This document shows, piece by piece, positions 23,230 through 35,642 of a DNA stretch of 64,000 nt. Source of the stretch: Akebia trifoliata. Its lineage: Eukaryota; Streptophyta; Magnoliopsida; Ranunculales; Lardizabalaceae. The stretch is taken from assembly GCA_017979445.1 (NCBI GenBank), contig CM030715.1, forward strand, positions 8,734,187-8,798,186. The letters are read 5' to 3'. Below the pieces are notes generated by a model that had not been told where the DNA came from, did no database searches, and was given only the letters and a program-made list of their open reading frames with translations. Every line of letters begins with the position of its first letter. Position 1 is the stretch's first letter. Position numbers and translations under genes: made by a program.

Positions 23230-23420
23230 CCTTGAGGAGCATAGTAGGCACAAAATCTATCCTCTAAGGCTAATTTGAGAAGACTGGTCAATGATGATTC
23301 TCTTCGCGAGGCAAGATGACTCACCGAATACTCAAATATCAGGTCGTCATGCATTTTCAAAGCAAGTCTCTCTCGAGAACTGCCACGCTACGCTAAGCCC
23401 TCTCAAGATGATCTTGTAAC
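23230..23420 (-). pseudogene. remnant of the antisense extra ORF in element C
   Basis: On the minus strand, pieces such as RVAVLERDLL, HDDLIFEYSVSH and SLLKLALEDRF are readable. They parallel FERDLHDGMIFEYLV in element F and the ORF at 41729-42181 in E. Orientation is antisense to the element, as in the other two. Frames are broken. No function can be given. Confidence 0.5.
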
Positions 23421-25748
23421 TTCCATGAAGGGGAAACTAAGTTTGAAATTCAAAATCAAAGAGGGAAAAAGAAAAAAGTATCTCAAAATTGCATTGCATG
23501 GTTTAAAACATCAATCATCTTTCAAAAATCATAAAAAATTATATCCAAGATTTCAAACGAGCTCCGTGCCACGAAATCAAGGGTTTCAAAAAGGTTAAAC
23601 TTGTCAGACCCTGTGCTTGGGTAGCCACATTCTACAAAAAAGAATTCCTCAACCCATTTGACGTTTTTAATCATCATGTAATAAATTATTCGGATTCGTG
23701 CAAATAAATGGTCTAATTTATTCTTTGCAAGCAACTCATGCAAAGAGGGGCAGCTGTAGACACCCCAATTTGCATGAACCCGTAGGAAAATTCAAAATTT
23801 CTCGAATTGATTCCAACTAAGAATTTAAGCATGGACCCGCATTGCCACTTGGCATCATTTTCATGCATACATGCATACATGCATCATGTCACATAGTTTA
23901 CATGCTCAACCTTGTCCCTAATCTGAGTCCATCGCCCATTCACCGCTCCATTACCCATACCATAACCAAGCCCAATTCCTAACCTTATCTAAGTCTAAGA
24001 CAAGGTCCATCTTCTAACCCAAATCCAGGTCCATTTTTTTAGCCCGCTTTCAAAGCCCAAAGTCCATAACCCAAGTTTACTATAAGCCCAACACCAAGCC
24101 CATTCTCTCACATCCCCTCAAAAGGTGATACATGTTGATCTCCCATAAGTCCTCAATACCCAATGCATCATCTAATTGGAAAGTCAACTCCCATTTGTGA
24201 AAATTCAAGAATGCCCTTCCCAAAAAGGTTAGTTAAATCAAAAAGATACTTTGGTCTTTAGTAATAATCCATGAAGGTGAGAAAATTTTCAATCATACCC
24301 TCAAAAGGTGAGAATCTTCAAGTACATACATGGAGTTCTTCCATTAGTCCATTTCAAAAATATACATCCACCCTTGCTTTATGAGTTATTTACAAATGAA
24401 CCAAGATTTACTTTTCACTTACCACTTCACCTTTACACATGTCATTCTCCTACTCACCCTCCCAAAAAGTACTTTTGTGGCGCCCCGCCAAATGCTAACA
24501 CAAGTCCCCATGTCAGATCTCGAGGTACTAGGTGGCACCTCGAAATTTCGGCATGGTCTCCTCTGTTTATGTTAGCATTCCAAGGCGTTCAATCTGCACC
24601 TGATAAACGACATACAATCCTGCATATATATATACAAAATATAACAATAGCAGAAGCCTACATATATCTAATAACGAACGAAAGATCAGAGTGCGGAAAA
24701 ATAACAAGAATACAGGATTATACAAAATTTTTCACTCTAACAGAATTCCTAATACTCAAGACAGAATCCATAAAACTACCTGGGGGAATTGACACCACTA
24801 GGGGGTATAGCCCTAGTACTTACCAGGTGACGAACTTTGGTTGTCTATCTGACCAACCAGATGATCCTCATTCGTACTCTATACTTACCTCGCCAAGCTC
24901 TGAATCTGAAACTAAAAAATAGAGAAGGAAAGGGTGAGTAACAATGGTTACCCAGTAGGGAAACAAACAATTTCTGCCAATAACCCCTCCTAACATGAAC
25001 GAATAAGCATACTGAATCATTTAAAAATAATCAAAGTTTTACATAATAAACTACGATTAACTGGTACATATAGCTAGGGATGAGCAACTAAACATTTTAA
25101 AACTGACATTACATCAATCAACAGTACTTACTATACCATTTTCTTTATGTACAAATCTAATTGATCAAATGGAAACATTAAACATGTATTTCATTTTATA
25201 TATCAAAGTAAAGCAGCAGATACATACTACACAATGGTGGAGTATTGGAATTAGAGTGTTGGGATTCACGACTGGATCGCTCCCAGTCGGGACATGATGT
25301 TACAATTTCTCTCTGGCTTTTAGTTCCTGATTTTGTGGCCGGTCGCTGCCCTTACCACGTTTGGTTGACCATTTATCCGGCTTAGGCTAGCCGTTTGACG
25401 TGACCGTAAGCAATGGGTCTCTTTTCGATGTGTCAAAACGTTCGACTACTATAGATTGTTAGTGATCACTGATCAATCATCTTCGTCTATGCCTATCAGG
25501 CGTACATGTGATTCCCAAATATACAAACCATTCGTATATGACCACCTTTACATTACAAGTTCACTGGTAAAGATAGAGAGGAATAAACCCGGATTCCAGT
25601 TGTGACTCCACTCTCATACGCGTCTCATACCACGTATGAGCTTGGTGGTCCCTACCGTACATCCCAGGATAGTACACCACTCCGGATGATATGACGCACT
25701 ATCCCTTCAGGCATTCACAAACTCTTTAACAGCTCACAAAATAGTTAC

Positions 25749-25760
25749 ATATATATATAT

Positions 25761-25801
<41 letters not shown>
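25749..25801. repeat. (AT)n microsatellite in S1
   Basis: About 53 bp of AT dinucleotides with one interruption (TAATAT). Confidence 0.97.
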
Positions 25802-25805
<4 letters not shown>

Positions 25806-26616
25806 TTCATTTGAAAACAAAAGAGAAATTAACAATACAAGGTTGAGAATAGATATCCAGTCTCCTACCATGCAAGTGTGGCCACCCGGCCTAAAATAAA
25901 TAACATAACGGAAATGTAAACAGCGCCTCGCGCTAACAGAAAGGAAATAAACATGCAACCAATAATATTATCCCTGGATATCTGTTCACCAACCTGCACA
26001 CAACGCAACAACGTAAAATGCAGACATCACCTCTCGGGTGTGACTCTGACATTTTACCGTTTCATACCCTTTTTCCTTTTTTTTTTTTTTTCATTTTTTA
26101 CAGTTTTCAATTTCTTAAATAAAATATCCATTTTCTGATATTCATCAACTCAAAATGAGTTCATTGAATATTAAATCACATTTTCCAACTATAGAATTTA
26201 TTTCTATCAATAATATTGAAAAAGAATACAATTTTTATATCAAAACGGGGTCCGAACAGTGCACAAGACCCAATTTATGGAAATAACCCGTTATAATACT
26301 CTACCCACGTATAATTTGTTAAAAATACAATTAAACATATCAAACATGCAATTTCTGACGTGAATTTTGAAATAAACAAAGAATTCTATATTTCGGAAAT
26401 ACATCCAAAATTTTCCAATAAAATCCTAAATGCAATTTTCACAATCTATGATTATCAATAGGAATTGAGAGTTCCTTACAATGTCTAGGCAAAATGATCG
26501 AAGCATGTGCGCGAAAATCGAGGCGATCGGCACGAAAATCGAGACAGACCGAACTTCGAAGCGGCTGATTTTTGAAATTGACCTGGTGGTTTTGAAGATC
26601 TCGACGTGCTCATCTC

Positions 26617-26990
26617 TTCTCCCTTCTACGGCGAAAGACGGTTTGACCCCGAAACCGATGAAAACCGAGGTCGAAGTTACGAAATCTCCGTATAAAAATA
26701 CGGCTGATTTTTGACTATACGGGGTGAAAAAGGCGAGAAAACGAAAGGAATTTGGTTGGGTTATGTAAAGAATGAGGCTGCGGACGTTTCTCTCTTCTGC
26801 GTCGGAAGACGGTTTGACCCCGAAACGGACGAAATCCGAGGTCAAAGTTTCGAAATTTTCGTATCCAAATACGGCTGATTTTTGACGATATCGGGTGAAA
26901 TAGAAAGTGAAATGAAGAAAGGTTGGATGGATTTTGTAGAGAACGTGGCTGCGGACATTTCTCCCTTCTGCGTCGATCGTCGACAGTGGA
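26617..26990. repeat. tandem repeat of about 173 bp in S1
   Basis: Two copies plus the start of a third, marked by GACGGTTTGACCCCGAAAC at about 26637 and 26810 and by TTCTGCGTCG at 26797 and 26969. More CpG-rich than the surroundings. Confidence 0.8.
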
Positions 26991-28763
26991 CCGATTGCAC
27001 GAGATCTGCGGTGGAAGTTTGAAAGGAAAACAAATTTTTTTTTTCGTATATGTCTCGGCTGTGTGACGAGTTGGGGAAGATGAGAGAAAAAAATTAAAAA
27101 ATATTATTTAAATAAAATGTGGGACGAATTCGGTATTTTGCCTATTGTTTCAACCGACGATAACTTGATCATCCGGACTCCAAAACTGACAAATGAATAC
27201 TCTATTTCGCCTAATTTTTCGTTTTGGATCTAATGGTATAGTCAATTTCTACAAATTATGTCGCCATCAAAAAATTACATTTTTGGCCTGAGGTGACCCC
27301 TAAACTTGATGTCGTTTTCGTTTTTGACGATAATTCGACTTCCTAATCTCCAAAAATGACAAATAAATAGTCCATGTTGAATAATTTTTCGTTATGAACC
27401 CAATGGTATGATCAAATTTTACAAATTATTACTCTAATAAAAAGTCACTGTTTTAGTCTGGTCCGACCCGGTAATCGAGGATTTTGCAACTTTTATATTC
27501 GGACTCGCATTTGAGCGTGCTTACAGGCTAAACTATGTTTTTCTATCATTTTGAATCTAATGGTGAGGTCAGATTCTATTAAAAATGATCAAAACAAGGT
27601 CCCCACAGTTTTACCCTAAGTCCCACTTTCAAGATTTTCTAAAATTCCACTATTTATTTTTCCTCGAGATACGAATTAAAAATTTGGGGTGTTACAACTT
27701 TGTTCTCCCATTGGCCCATTTCAAAAAATATCTTTCCACCCTTGCTTTATAAGTTATTTACAAATGAACCAAGGTCTACTTTTTACCTACCACTCCACCT
27801 TTACACATATCACTCCCTTATTCAACCTCTAAAAAGTACTTTTGTTCTCTCACCTCTATTTACCAAAAAATCAAAGATCAAAGAATACTTTTAGGATTTC
27901 TTCACAAATGTCATCTTTACCCTTATACAAATTAAAAATCCAAAAATAAATAACCTAAACCCAATGTCCATTTTCTTTATTTTTAGGGTTGGACCACTTT
28001 ATCCCTAAAAGTTCTCCAAAAACTCTATAAATACCCTTATTTTCTATGAGCAATTCATGCTCACAAGCCCCCATCTCTCAACTTAAAACTCTATCAAAAT
28101 TTATACTCATTCTCTAATCTTCTAAACTTCAACTCAATCCTCAACCATCTCACTTAACTCTCAAGTCTACTTTTCAAGGTTCAAGTTCATCAAGGGACAA
28201 GGTGGGATTTAACATGTAGTATATTTATTTCAAAGTTTGCATTCTCTTCTTCTAACTCTTTCCTTTTCTTTTACTTTTAGAAATTCCTAAGATGTAATGT
28301 ATACCCTCTCCCTTCCCCGATAGATTGGACTAAGGTTCGATCGAAAGGATGGGAGTTGAAGCCCTTATTTACCTTAAAATCATGTATCATATTGTACACA
28401 ATGCACACACTCACCTATGCATGGACATGATGAAGAAATGTGTCACCCTCTTGATGGGGTGAAATACTAAGTTTCTAGCCATGCATACATGCATCAAGGT
28501 TGTGGCCTCAAGAGAACTCCATCATGGAGTCTCTCTAAAAGTTTAAACCTATATTTATATTCATAAGTTTAATGTGACACATTAGTCATTCTTTTCCATA
28601 GAATGCCCTCAATGTCATGTTGAAAATCAAAACCCTTTGTTAAGGGAACATTTCACTCCAATGCACACACCACCTTTATCATGCATTCTCATGCATTTTA
28701 GTATTTATTTTCTTAAGATTTTTACAAAATAAAATAACCAAGCAAGGTAACCACCTTTGGTGG

Positions 28764-28798
28764 AGAGGATGGGGTGCCTAACACCTTCCCTATCCTCT
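28764..28798 (+). promoter_or_regulatory. U5 stem-loop, LTR of C
   Basis: AGAGGATGGGG pairs with CCCTATCCTCT (11 pairs, one G-U) around TGCCTAACACCTT. Upstream, CCACC-TTT-GGTGG forms the small hairpin next to the donor-like GTAACC. Confidence 0.75.
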
Positions 28799-29039
28799 AA
28801 CTGGACCTCCTTACCTAGATCTTAGGTAGACCTTGCCCTTTCCAACACATGAGAGTCACTACAATGCTATAAAAATGATTTTTTTCAAAAAATTGATTCA
28901 GGTGCCCATTCACACCCATTTCCAAAAAAGAATGGTGGCGCCTCCAAACAATGTAGCATTGCGGTTCATGGCGAGTATTTCATGTCTACAGTCATCCAGT
29001 GTGGTAAGTGCAACGATCGACAACAAAATTGAGAACTAA

Positions 29040-29830
29040 AAGCTAGTAAAATGTTGCAATATCATGTTCCGACTGTGAGCGATCCAGTTGTGAATCCTAA
29101 CTTTCTAATTCCACTACTCCACCATTGTGTAGTATGTATCTGTTGTTCTAATTTGAATTATAAACTGAAAATCATGTTTCCTACTTCAATGTTGTCAGTT
29201 ATACTAGTATAAGAATGAAAATGTATAGTAAGTATTGATGATTGATGTATTATGAAACTTTAAATTGTTAAGTTACTTATCCCTGGCTATATGTATTTGT
29301 TAACCATAGTTTAATTTTTAAAATTTTACATATATTAAAATTATTTAGTATGATTACTTGATCACGTTAGGTGAGGTTATTAGTTGGAATTGTTTGTGGA
29401 CCTATTGGGTAACTATTGTTACTCACCTTTTCCTTTTATCTTTTTTAAGTTATAGAGTCTTCAACTGGGGAAGTAAGTGTAGAGCCATCAGGCGAGGAAT
29501 ATCTGGTTAGTCATACCGACGACCAAAGTCCGTTACCTGATGAGTATTGTGACTACTTCCATTAGGAGTTTATTCGTCCCAAGAGGTATACATAATTTTT
29601 TGAGTTGAGAGATATGTCCCTATTAGAGTGGGAGTACTTTTGTAATCCTGTATATTTCATTCCTTGTGTACTTTGATCTAATTCTATGATATTTGTAATT
29701 TATCGTCGTCCGCATCTTGTATACTTTTGACATATTCTATATACATGATTCGTTGATCATTGGCTTACCAGGTTTTCGAGTTCCGTATAACACTAACATA
29801 AACAGAGAGAACCATGTCCAAATTTCGAGG
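29040..29830 (+). mobile_element. truncated LTR related to S1
   Basis: Matches the complement of about 24520-25315 of S1 (GTGAGCGATCCAGT, ACTCCACCATTGTGTAGTATG, AACATAAACAGAG). Both ends are broken. Confidence 0.75.
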
Positions 29831-30298
29831 TAACTGTAGTAGAGAAGTAAGGAAAAAGAGATAAATCCCAATGATAGAGAAGATTATCTCAATGTGATAG
29901 AGGTAACTGTAGCGAGAATTAGGGAAAAAGAGATAGAAAATCTTTACAGAAAGCATGGTGATAGATTTTAAGAGTTTTAGCATGATAACAAGAGAAGAAT
30001 GCACTAAGAACCCTATTTATAAGAAGATGCAAAGGAGCACGTACGCCTGAAAGGACAGCTTGAGCCTAGTTGAAGCGTCGTAAATTGGGGGTAATGCAGA
30101 AGATAGTAGGACACGTGGATGGACACAGATGAAGAGTGATCTATCTAAGTCGTCAAAAAAGATTCGAAGCGACATTGCATTTAATGCGTTGATTCGAAAA
30201 TATCAGACATAATTATAAAGATCAAGGTAGCCAATACAAAAGTAGAAACATGTCTCGAGGAGACAAAGAGACTATACGCCTCCTCAAGAGGGGCTAAT

Positions 30299-30886
30299 TG
30301 TAAAGGGAAATAATTGTGCGCTAATCTAAGCCGTACACATGTCTAAACCGGTTAAGTGCTACCAGACGTTGATCATCATACGGGCACTACACTGTAAGTA
30401 GGGCAGGTCAAAGTAGAGACTTCCCTAGTCAGACTGGCAAGGTAGCATAACATTAAACAAGACCAGGACTGCCAAACAGGGCAGACTAGGTCATAGAGTA
30501 ACCGTAAGATTGATACATGCATGTCAATCCCATAGATCCTGGAAGAGATCTCTGCAGTTTAGTACAACTAATCCCAAAAATCTTGATTAGGTAAATAACT
30601 CTGCAGAATTAGTAGATATCCCATGATTATAGCCTATAGAGGGAGAAACACTATGAATAGCTAGGGGGGATAAATATCATTGTAAGTACTATTGGGGATG
30701 ATCTTTTTGGGAGGGATTGGAGGTCTAATCAGTACTTTAGACTATTTCTCGACTTCTCTAACTTGAGCGTTTGAGTGATTTTGGCAGGTATCACGTTGTC
30801 GCAAGGAGGAATGTGTTAAGAACTACTTTGGATCAGTGTGGTTGGATTCATCAGAGCCATTCATCAGATTCTGACAAAACAATTAT
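30299..30886 (+). mobile_element. possible solo or truncated LTR, Ty3/gypsy type
   Basis: It begins TGTAAAGGG after a purine tract (AAGAGGGGCTAAT) and ends TCTGACA, about 588 bp. Near its end it has CTCTAACTTGAGCGT, a phrase typical of plant Ty3/gypsy LTRs. No primer-binding site follows. Confidence 0.45.
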
Positions 30887-31620
30887 TATTATTATTATGC
30901 ATCGTTTCTGTATGAAGGGTCATTAACTCTCAATTATTAATAAGATGAAACGAGAAACAAAATTTTACTTCTTTGATAATATTGGTGGTGATGATCCCAT
31001 GAAATCAAGATTATTGGTTGATCATCGTTAGTACTTAGCCCCTATTGTTAGAAAATCCTAACTCTACCCTTGGAATCGAATTGAACCAAACCAAACTAAC
31101 CTTAAATCTATTTGGATTAATTTGATTTTATTGGCATTTCGATTCAATTTTGATTCTAATTTATTGGAACCGACCATGTAGGTTGGGTTCCACTTTAACC
31201 CCAAACTGAAACAAGTTGCATCCCTAGTATAAAATATAAATATCCAAGAGTATTTTTATGAATTAAAAGAAAAAATCATTATCTCCATCCTATACAACTC
31301 ATCGAATCAATAAAATTAGAATCCTGATGTAGTAACATTGAAATTGACATCTTTAGGGATATTGGTGTGCAAAAAACCATAGAAGCTTCTCCCTTGTATC
31401 TGGATGAAAAGAATTTATGGTTCAATAAACACAACCACGTCGGCAATGTCCCAAAAGATGTCAATTTGAATGTTAATTCAGCATTTTGCATAAAATTAAA
31501 GTACAATGGGGGCGTTTCAGTAAATATCTCATAGAGATCTTTTCCTTGCAAGGCAAAAAGAGAAAGAAAAGGGCCAGCTTGACTGATAGAGTGATAGGTA
31601 ACGGGCTGTAGCCGGTTTCT
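30887..31620. other. intergenic DNA upstream of the host gene
   Basis: AT-rich. It has an ATT trinucleotide run near 30891-30908 and a block near 31060-31230 rich in GAACCAAACCAAAC-like words, of the kind seen in small nonautonomous transposons. No gene is supported. Confidence 0.5.
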
Positions 31621-31624
31621 TCTA

Positions 31625-31630
31625 CACGTG
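31625..31630. promoter_or_regulatory. G-box / ABRE-like element
   Basis: CACGTG inside ACACGTGGCA, about 80 bp upstream of the TATA box of the J-protein gene. This core is bound by plant bZIP and bHLH factors in light and abscisic-acid responses. Activity here is inferred. Confidence 0.5.
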
Positions 31631-31706
31631 GCACATCTAGAAACGTTAGTTAGTCTGCTTAGAGATTTTCAAGTGGAAGAAAAACGAAAAAATATCTTCT
31701 CCCACG

Positions 31707-31714
31707 TATATAAG
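31707..31714 (+). promoter_or_regulatory. TATA box of the J-protein gene
   Basis: TATATAAG, 67 bp before the start codon, followed by a CT/CA-rich stretch suited to a leader. Confidence 0.6.
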
Positions 31715-31780
31715 TTCATCTCTTTTACAGACACACACACATACACATACATTGTCTTGTCCTCCTCATAATCAGGAAGA

Positions 31781-34700
31781 ATGCCTTTCTCAGGTCTCCT
31801 ATACCCTCCTGCAACAACCATCATCAGACCATCAAATTCATCAAAGTTCCAATTCTACCCTTCAACAAAACGAAAATACCATTACGATTATCTTAAATGC
31901 AAGTCTTCCTCTTCTTCTTCTTCTTGGATCACAGACTTCGATCTCTACGATCTTCTTGGAATTGATAGTTCATCAGACCAATCAAAGATCAAGATTGCAT
32001 ATCGATCGCTTCAGAAGAGATGCCACCCGGACATAGCTGGACCCACTGGGCACGACATGGCGATCATACTCAACCAGGCTTATTCTATTTTATCTGATCC
32101 TAATGCACGTTCTGCTTACGACAGGGTCAGTTATATTCACTTGTTTAATTTTAGATTTTTTTTTCTGGAAATTCTTAGTTAAGGAACAAAACAAAGGGTA
32201 TTATGGTCATACTTCTCTAATAATCTCAGCTGTTCGATGGGTACAATTAAAATACGGATGAGATTACCCAAGTGTCTTAAATATCATTTTCTCTTGGGAA
32301 TCTCTAGGGATTTTCCCTTCATAAATGATCTCTATTCGTTGGTTTGTACAGAAAGTGTCCAACGAAGTTACATACTAGAGTTTTCCCTTAAAAGGTTCGG
32401 ATGATGGTGTCCTAAAAACGTGGAGTGCGCTCTCTCTCCCTCCCTCTCCCTCTCCCTCTCCCTCTCAATAATTGGAGATAAAACTTTGCTATAGTGTTGA
32501 TAGCAAAAGCTTGATACATTTAATAAAAAATGATAGATTTGCTCTCATCAAAGTTTTAATGCAATTAAAAAAAAATGCCATGTGGCACAAACTTTCAGGG
32601 TCAGGCTCACTGAACCTTGTGGACGTTGGTGGATCCTTTGATAGACTTACAAAGTTACACCATCAAGATTAGATTGATTGGTTAGTGGGATCACTTATGT
32701 TTGGTCCATCAACTAATGGGCCTCACATCATTTTTTCCTCAAATTAGTTGGTTTTAGACGTCTTCCATTAACCTAAATAAAGATATTTAATAGTCCTTTG
32801 TCGTTACCCACAACGAAGAGCCAATTTTGATACGCAACCAACCCCAGAAGTCAGTCACACACTAAGAATTTCAGAAAGAAACTTTACCTCTAATTTTTAA
32901 TATTAATTTTGTGTAGAAGAGTGTGGCACGTGGCAACATTTAGAGAGTGGTCTATCAAAATATCCTCTATTGATCCCCGAAATATTGGAGGACAGAGGGA
33001 AGACCTACCATTTTTAAGTCCTATCTATCTAATTTCTTAAAATGACCAAAATATCCACCCCCAAACTTTTCATGACTAAAATACCCTCAAAATTTAGCAA
33101 ATGAACATGAACAGGAACAAGAGAAAATATCGGAATTCAGAGGGTATACAGGGAAACCATTGTATTCGACGTGGTTTGGACAAGAGAGCGAAGAGCGAGC
33201 AGTGTTTGTTGATGAAGTCAAGTGTGTTGGTTGCTTAAAATGTGCCTTATTTGCCGAAAATACATTTGCCATTGAATCCGTGTATGGCCGAGCAAGGGTT
33301 GTTGCGCAGTGGGCCGATCCAGAACACAAAATCCATGATGCCATTCAGTCATGCCCAGTTGACTGCATCTCGTACGTATATGCTTACTCCAGCGTTCCAG
33401 GGACATAATTAAGTAAGACAACAAAACAGTCATTTTTCAAAATACAGGTTAGAATTTTCGGATTCAGTCCAATCTGAACCTTCTAACACCCCATCAAAAG
33501 TAATTTAGAATGTGGGCTGTCAATTTTTTAGCAATAATTTGTAAATTACTTTTGATGGATTTAGAAATTTCAGATTGAGCTCATTCTTTATGTGGATGAT
33601 CTTCTATCCTCATGAAAAATCAGCTCAATCCGAAACTTCTAACCCATATTTTCAAAAATGATTGTTTTTATATATGTTTTTACTTATGTCCCTTGAACGC
33701 CCCTTTTATTTATTAGTTTCATTAAAAACAAAATTACAACAACACCCATGTAAAAGGAAAAGGATTACAAATATCTTCTTTGGTCCCATTACCTTCATTG
33801 CACTTTGCTTGCAAAGAAAAGATAACCAATATATTATGTTAGAACATCCACAATGGACATGTTAACTCACCTGTTAGTCTCAGATGCTAGAATCTAGTTA
33901 AGTGAGCTCCACTCTAATGGACACACTAACTCACTTGTTAACTCATCCTGCTAGTGTCAAATGTTAAATTGTTTGTTAACTATGGCTAGCAGTTTGACTT
34001 AGTCATGTCAACATGTTAAAAGACATTTTTTTTAATCAAATGGCTATTTCTTTAAAATAACGGTAGTTTCAATTTTTTTTAATAAATTAATATGTCCATT
34101 AACGTGTGAATTAACATGTTCATTAGAGGGAAAAAGTGTTATCCTAAAATTTCACTTGTTAAAAGTCACTAACAAGTGAAAAAGGTGTCTACGTGACACC
34201 TTTGTAATGTGATGGTTTAGCTAAAACCGTTGTGATGCTCTAATGGGCCTTTTATGTCTTTTTAAAATTTAGATTGCTTGTATATTGTTTCATGAATCCT
34301 AGGATTGTGGAGAGGTCAAACCTGGCAGCTTTGGAATTCCTAATGTCAAAGCAGCCACGTGACACTGTTAGAATGAGTACAGGCAATGCAGTTGGGGCAC
34401 GTGTCTCCAATATATTTGTTGATATCAAAAAGTTCCAGAGCAGATTCTATGAAGCCAATTCCAAAGCTACTGAACAAGATTCAAGGGTAAGATGCTTTAG
34501 TTAACAAACAATGCCACCACAAGTAGCCTCAAACAAATATTTACAGTAAAATGACTAAAATGCTCTCACATATGCAAACTCAGGATTCAAGTCTCCAAAG
34601 AGAAGCAATGTTGTCAGCCATGAATGCCATCAGATCAATCTCAAATTGGTGGTACTGGAAATCACCCAAAAGTGGATCAAGCACCCCAGAATCTTCTCGG

Positions 34701-35252
34701 AATCTGGCACTCATTGCTGGGAAATCCACACCGAGCACGAACAAGCTCCGAGATGCAGTTGCCGCTAGACGAAAGGCAATGGAGAATGTTGGACCCTCTC
34801 GTCCTAAGCAATCGAACCAAGATGAATATTGGACTCCATCATCCCTCGCTCTTCCAGATCCGAATTGCAGCACTAACATGACTTCCAGAGACTCATCACG
34901 CACGATAGAGTCAAAGGACACAAGTAAGGAGAATTACAAAGTCATCAATGATGATTATGATGATCATGATAGAAGGAACCCAATTGGATGGAGATTATTT
35001 CCATTGGGGACTGCAACAATTGCAACAGTTATAGTAAGGTTGCAAGGGGGAGAAAGGATGGGTAGTGGTGGTGGTGTGGAAGAACATTTTGCTGGGTCTC
35101 TAGCATTGGAGATTGTTAACAGCTCTTGGTTACAAGCAATCTTGGCAGGAGTTACATGGTATTTAATTGGAATGGCAATGGTAGAACTGGTAGAAGTTTT
35201 TATAAGTAGTAGGCAAGGGAAAAGGAACAACAATGGGGAAGATGACAGATAA
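31781..35252 (+). CDS. DJC76: chloroplast J-domain/ferredoxin-domain protein (DJC76-like), four exons
   Basis: Exons 31781-32125, 33115-33371, 34303-34486 and 34584-35252 join in frame to 484 codons, with GT/AG introns of 989, 931 and 97 bp. Residues 1-48 look like a chloroplast transit peptide (Ser-rich, few acidic residues). Residues 53-115 are a J domain with HPD at 82-84, the site that stimulates Hsp70 ATPase. Residues 145-201 are a ferredoxin-like domain with Cys152, Cys155, Cys158 and Cys195 placed for a 4Fe-4S cluster. The conserved block VERSNLAALEFLMSKQPR follows. About 444-462 is a likely membrane helix. The architecture and length match Arabidopsis DJC76 (about 465 residues, from memory); DJC77 is a shorter relative. 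Proposed role: co-chaperone of plastid Hsp70 at a thylakoid or envelope membrane. The start is the first ATG after the TATA box. No defects seen. Exon borders are by eye. Confidence 0.9.
32430..32466. repeat. CT-rich microsatellite in intron 1
   Basis: CTCTCTCCCTCCCTCTCC and further CCCTCT units. Confidence 0.9.
33491..33558. repeat. foldback sequence in intron 2
   Basis: CCATCAAAAGTAATTTA (33491-33507) and its exact complement (33542-33558), 17-bp arms and a 34-bp loop. Similarity continues weakly outward (AATCTGA / TCAGATT), so it may be a small foldback element. Confidence 0.85.
33839..34243. mobile_element. Tourist-like MITE in intron 2
   Basis: About 405 bp with imperfect terminal repeats: TTAGAACATCCACAATGG on the left and the complement of TTAGAGCATCACAACGG on the right. 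The GAGCATCCACAATGG-type terminus is frequent in PIF/Harbinger MITEs of plants. TTA/TAA at the borders fits but is not a perfect duplication. Inside, a GGTGTC-TAC-GTGACACC hairpin. Confidence 0.6.
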
Positions 35253-35642
35253 GTTACTTAAATGTCTCTAAATGTATAGGATTTGATGATGGTAACTCAT
35301 GTCTACCAATATATATATAAACATCATATATACCATTAAGATATATCTTTCTATTCCAGGTTTACCTTGTGTGTGGGTCGGTGGATTTAAATAATCCATT
35401 AATTATGGATCTAGGCATCAAATAATCAATGAATTGACAATTAATTAAGAAGATAATACAATTGATATCATCTTGATATATACTCATGGAAAGTATTCCT
35501 CAAGATTCCGTATAATTAATTCAAGTTTGCTCATAGTTTGTATTGAGATTATAATTGAGAACGAGTTGCCAAAATCCATCTTTGTTGTTGACATGAGAGA
35601 CGAGAAAGAAACTGAGATTTGAGTTGAAAATGTGTAGGGGTA
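35253..35642 (+). other. 3' flank of the host gene up to element D
   Basis: 390 bp with an AT microsatellite-like stretch near 35311-35325 and no canonical AATAAA. The 3' untranslated region must end here or run into the LTR of element D. Confidence 0.5.

Larger units (their letters stand above)
24478..27696 (-). mobile_element. S1: solo LTR of a second Ty3/gypsy type
   Basis: 3219 bp. On the minus strand it begins TGTAACACCCC and ends GGGGCGCCA. It interrupts the LTR of C at ACTTTTG/ACTTTG (imperfect target duplication; the uninterrupted site reads ACTTTTGTTCTC in F). No coding region, so a solo LTR. Long LTRs starting TGTAACACCCC are common in Tekay-type chromoviruses; this clade assignment is inference. 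Confidence 0.8.
22729..28990 (+). mobile_element. element C: 3' part of a family II element
   Basis: 22729-23754 is the 3' noncoding region; its complement matches 48111-49180 of element F. It is followed by a purine tract (23740-23754, CAAAGAGGGGCAGC) and the 3' LTR. Everything upstream is cut off by the insertion of element B. Confidence 0.88.
23755..28990 (+). mobile_element. 3' LTR of element C (family II), split by S1
   Basis: Starts TGTAGACACCCC at 23755 and ends CATGTCTACA at 28990. Without the 3219-bp insertion it is about 2.01 kb, like the LTR of F (2016 bp). It contains a twofold tandem repeat (unit about 140 bp, with ACTTTTGTTCTC); S1 entered the first unit. TATA box at 28026-28033; donor-like AAG/GTAACC at 28745-28746. 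Confidence 0.9.

Noticed and set aside
24308..24922. ORF of 204 codons on the plus strand
   Set aside because: It runs across the border between the LTR of C and solo LTR S1, so it is a chance frame in two noncoding sequences.
26426..26845. ORF of 139 codons in S1
   Set aside because: It covers the 173-bp CpG-rich tandem repeat; its protein-like repeats are explained by that, and LTRs of this type are noncoding.
31279..31551. Minus-strand ORF of 90 codons upstream of the J-protein gene
   Set aside because: No recognisable domain, no promoter or splice context, and it lies in AT-rich intergenic DNA.
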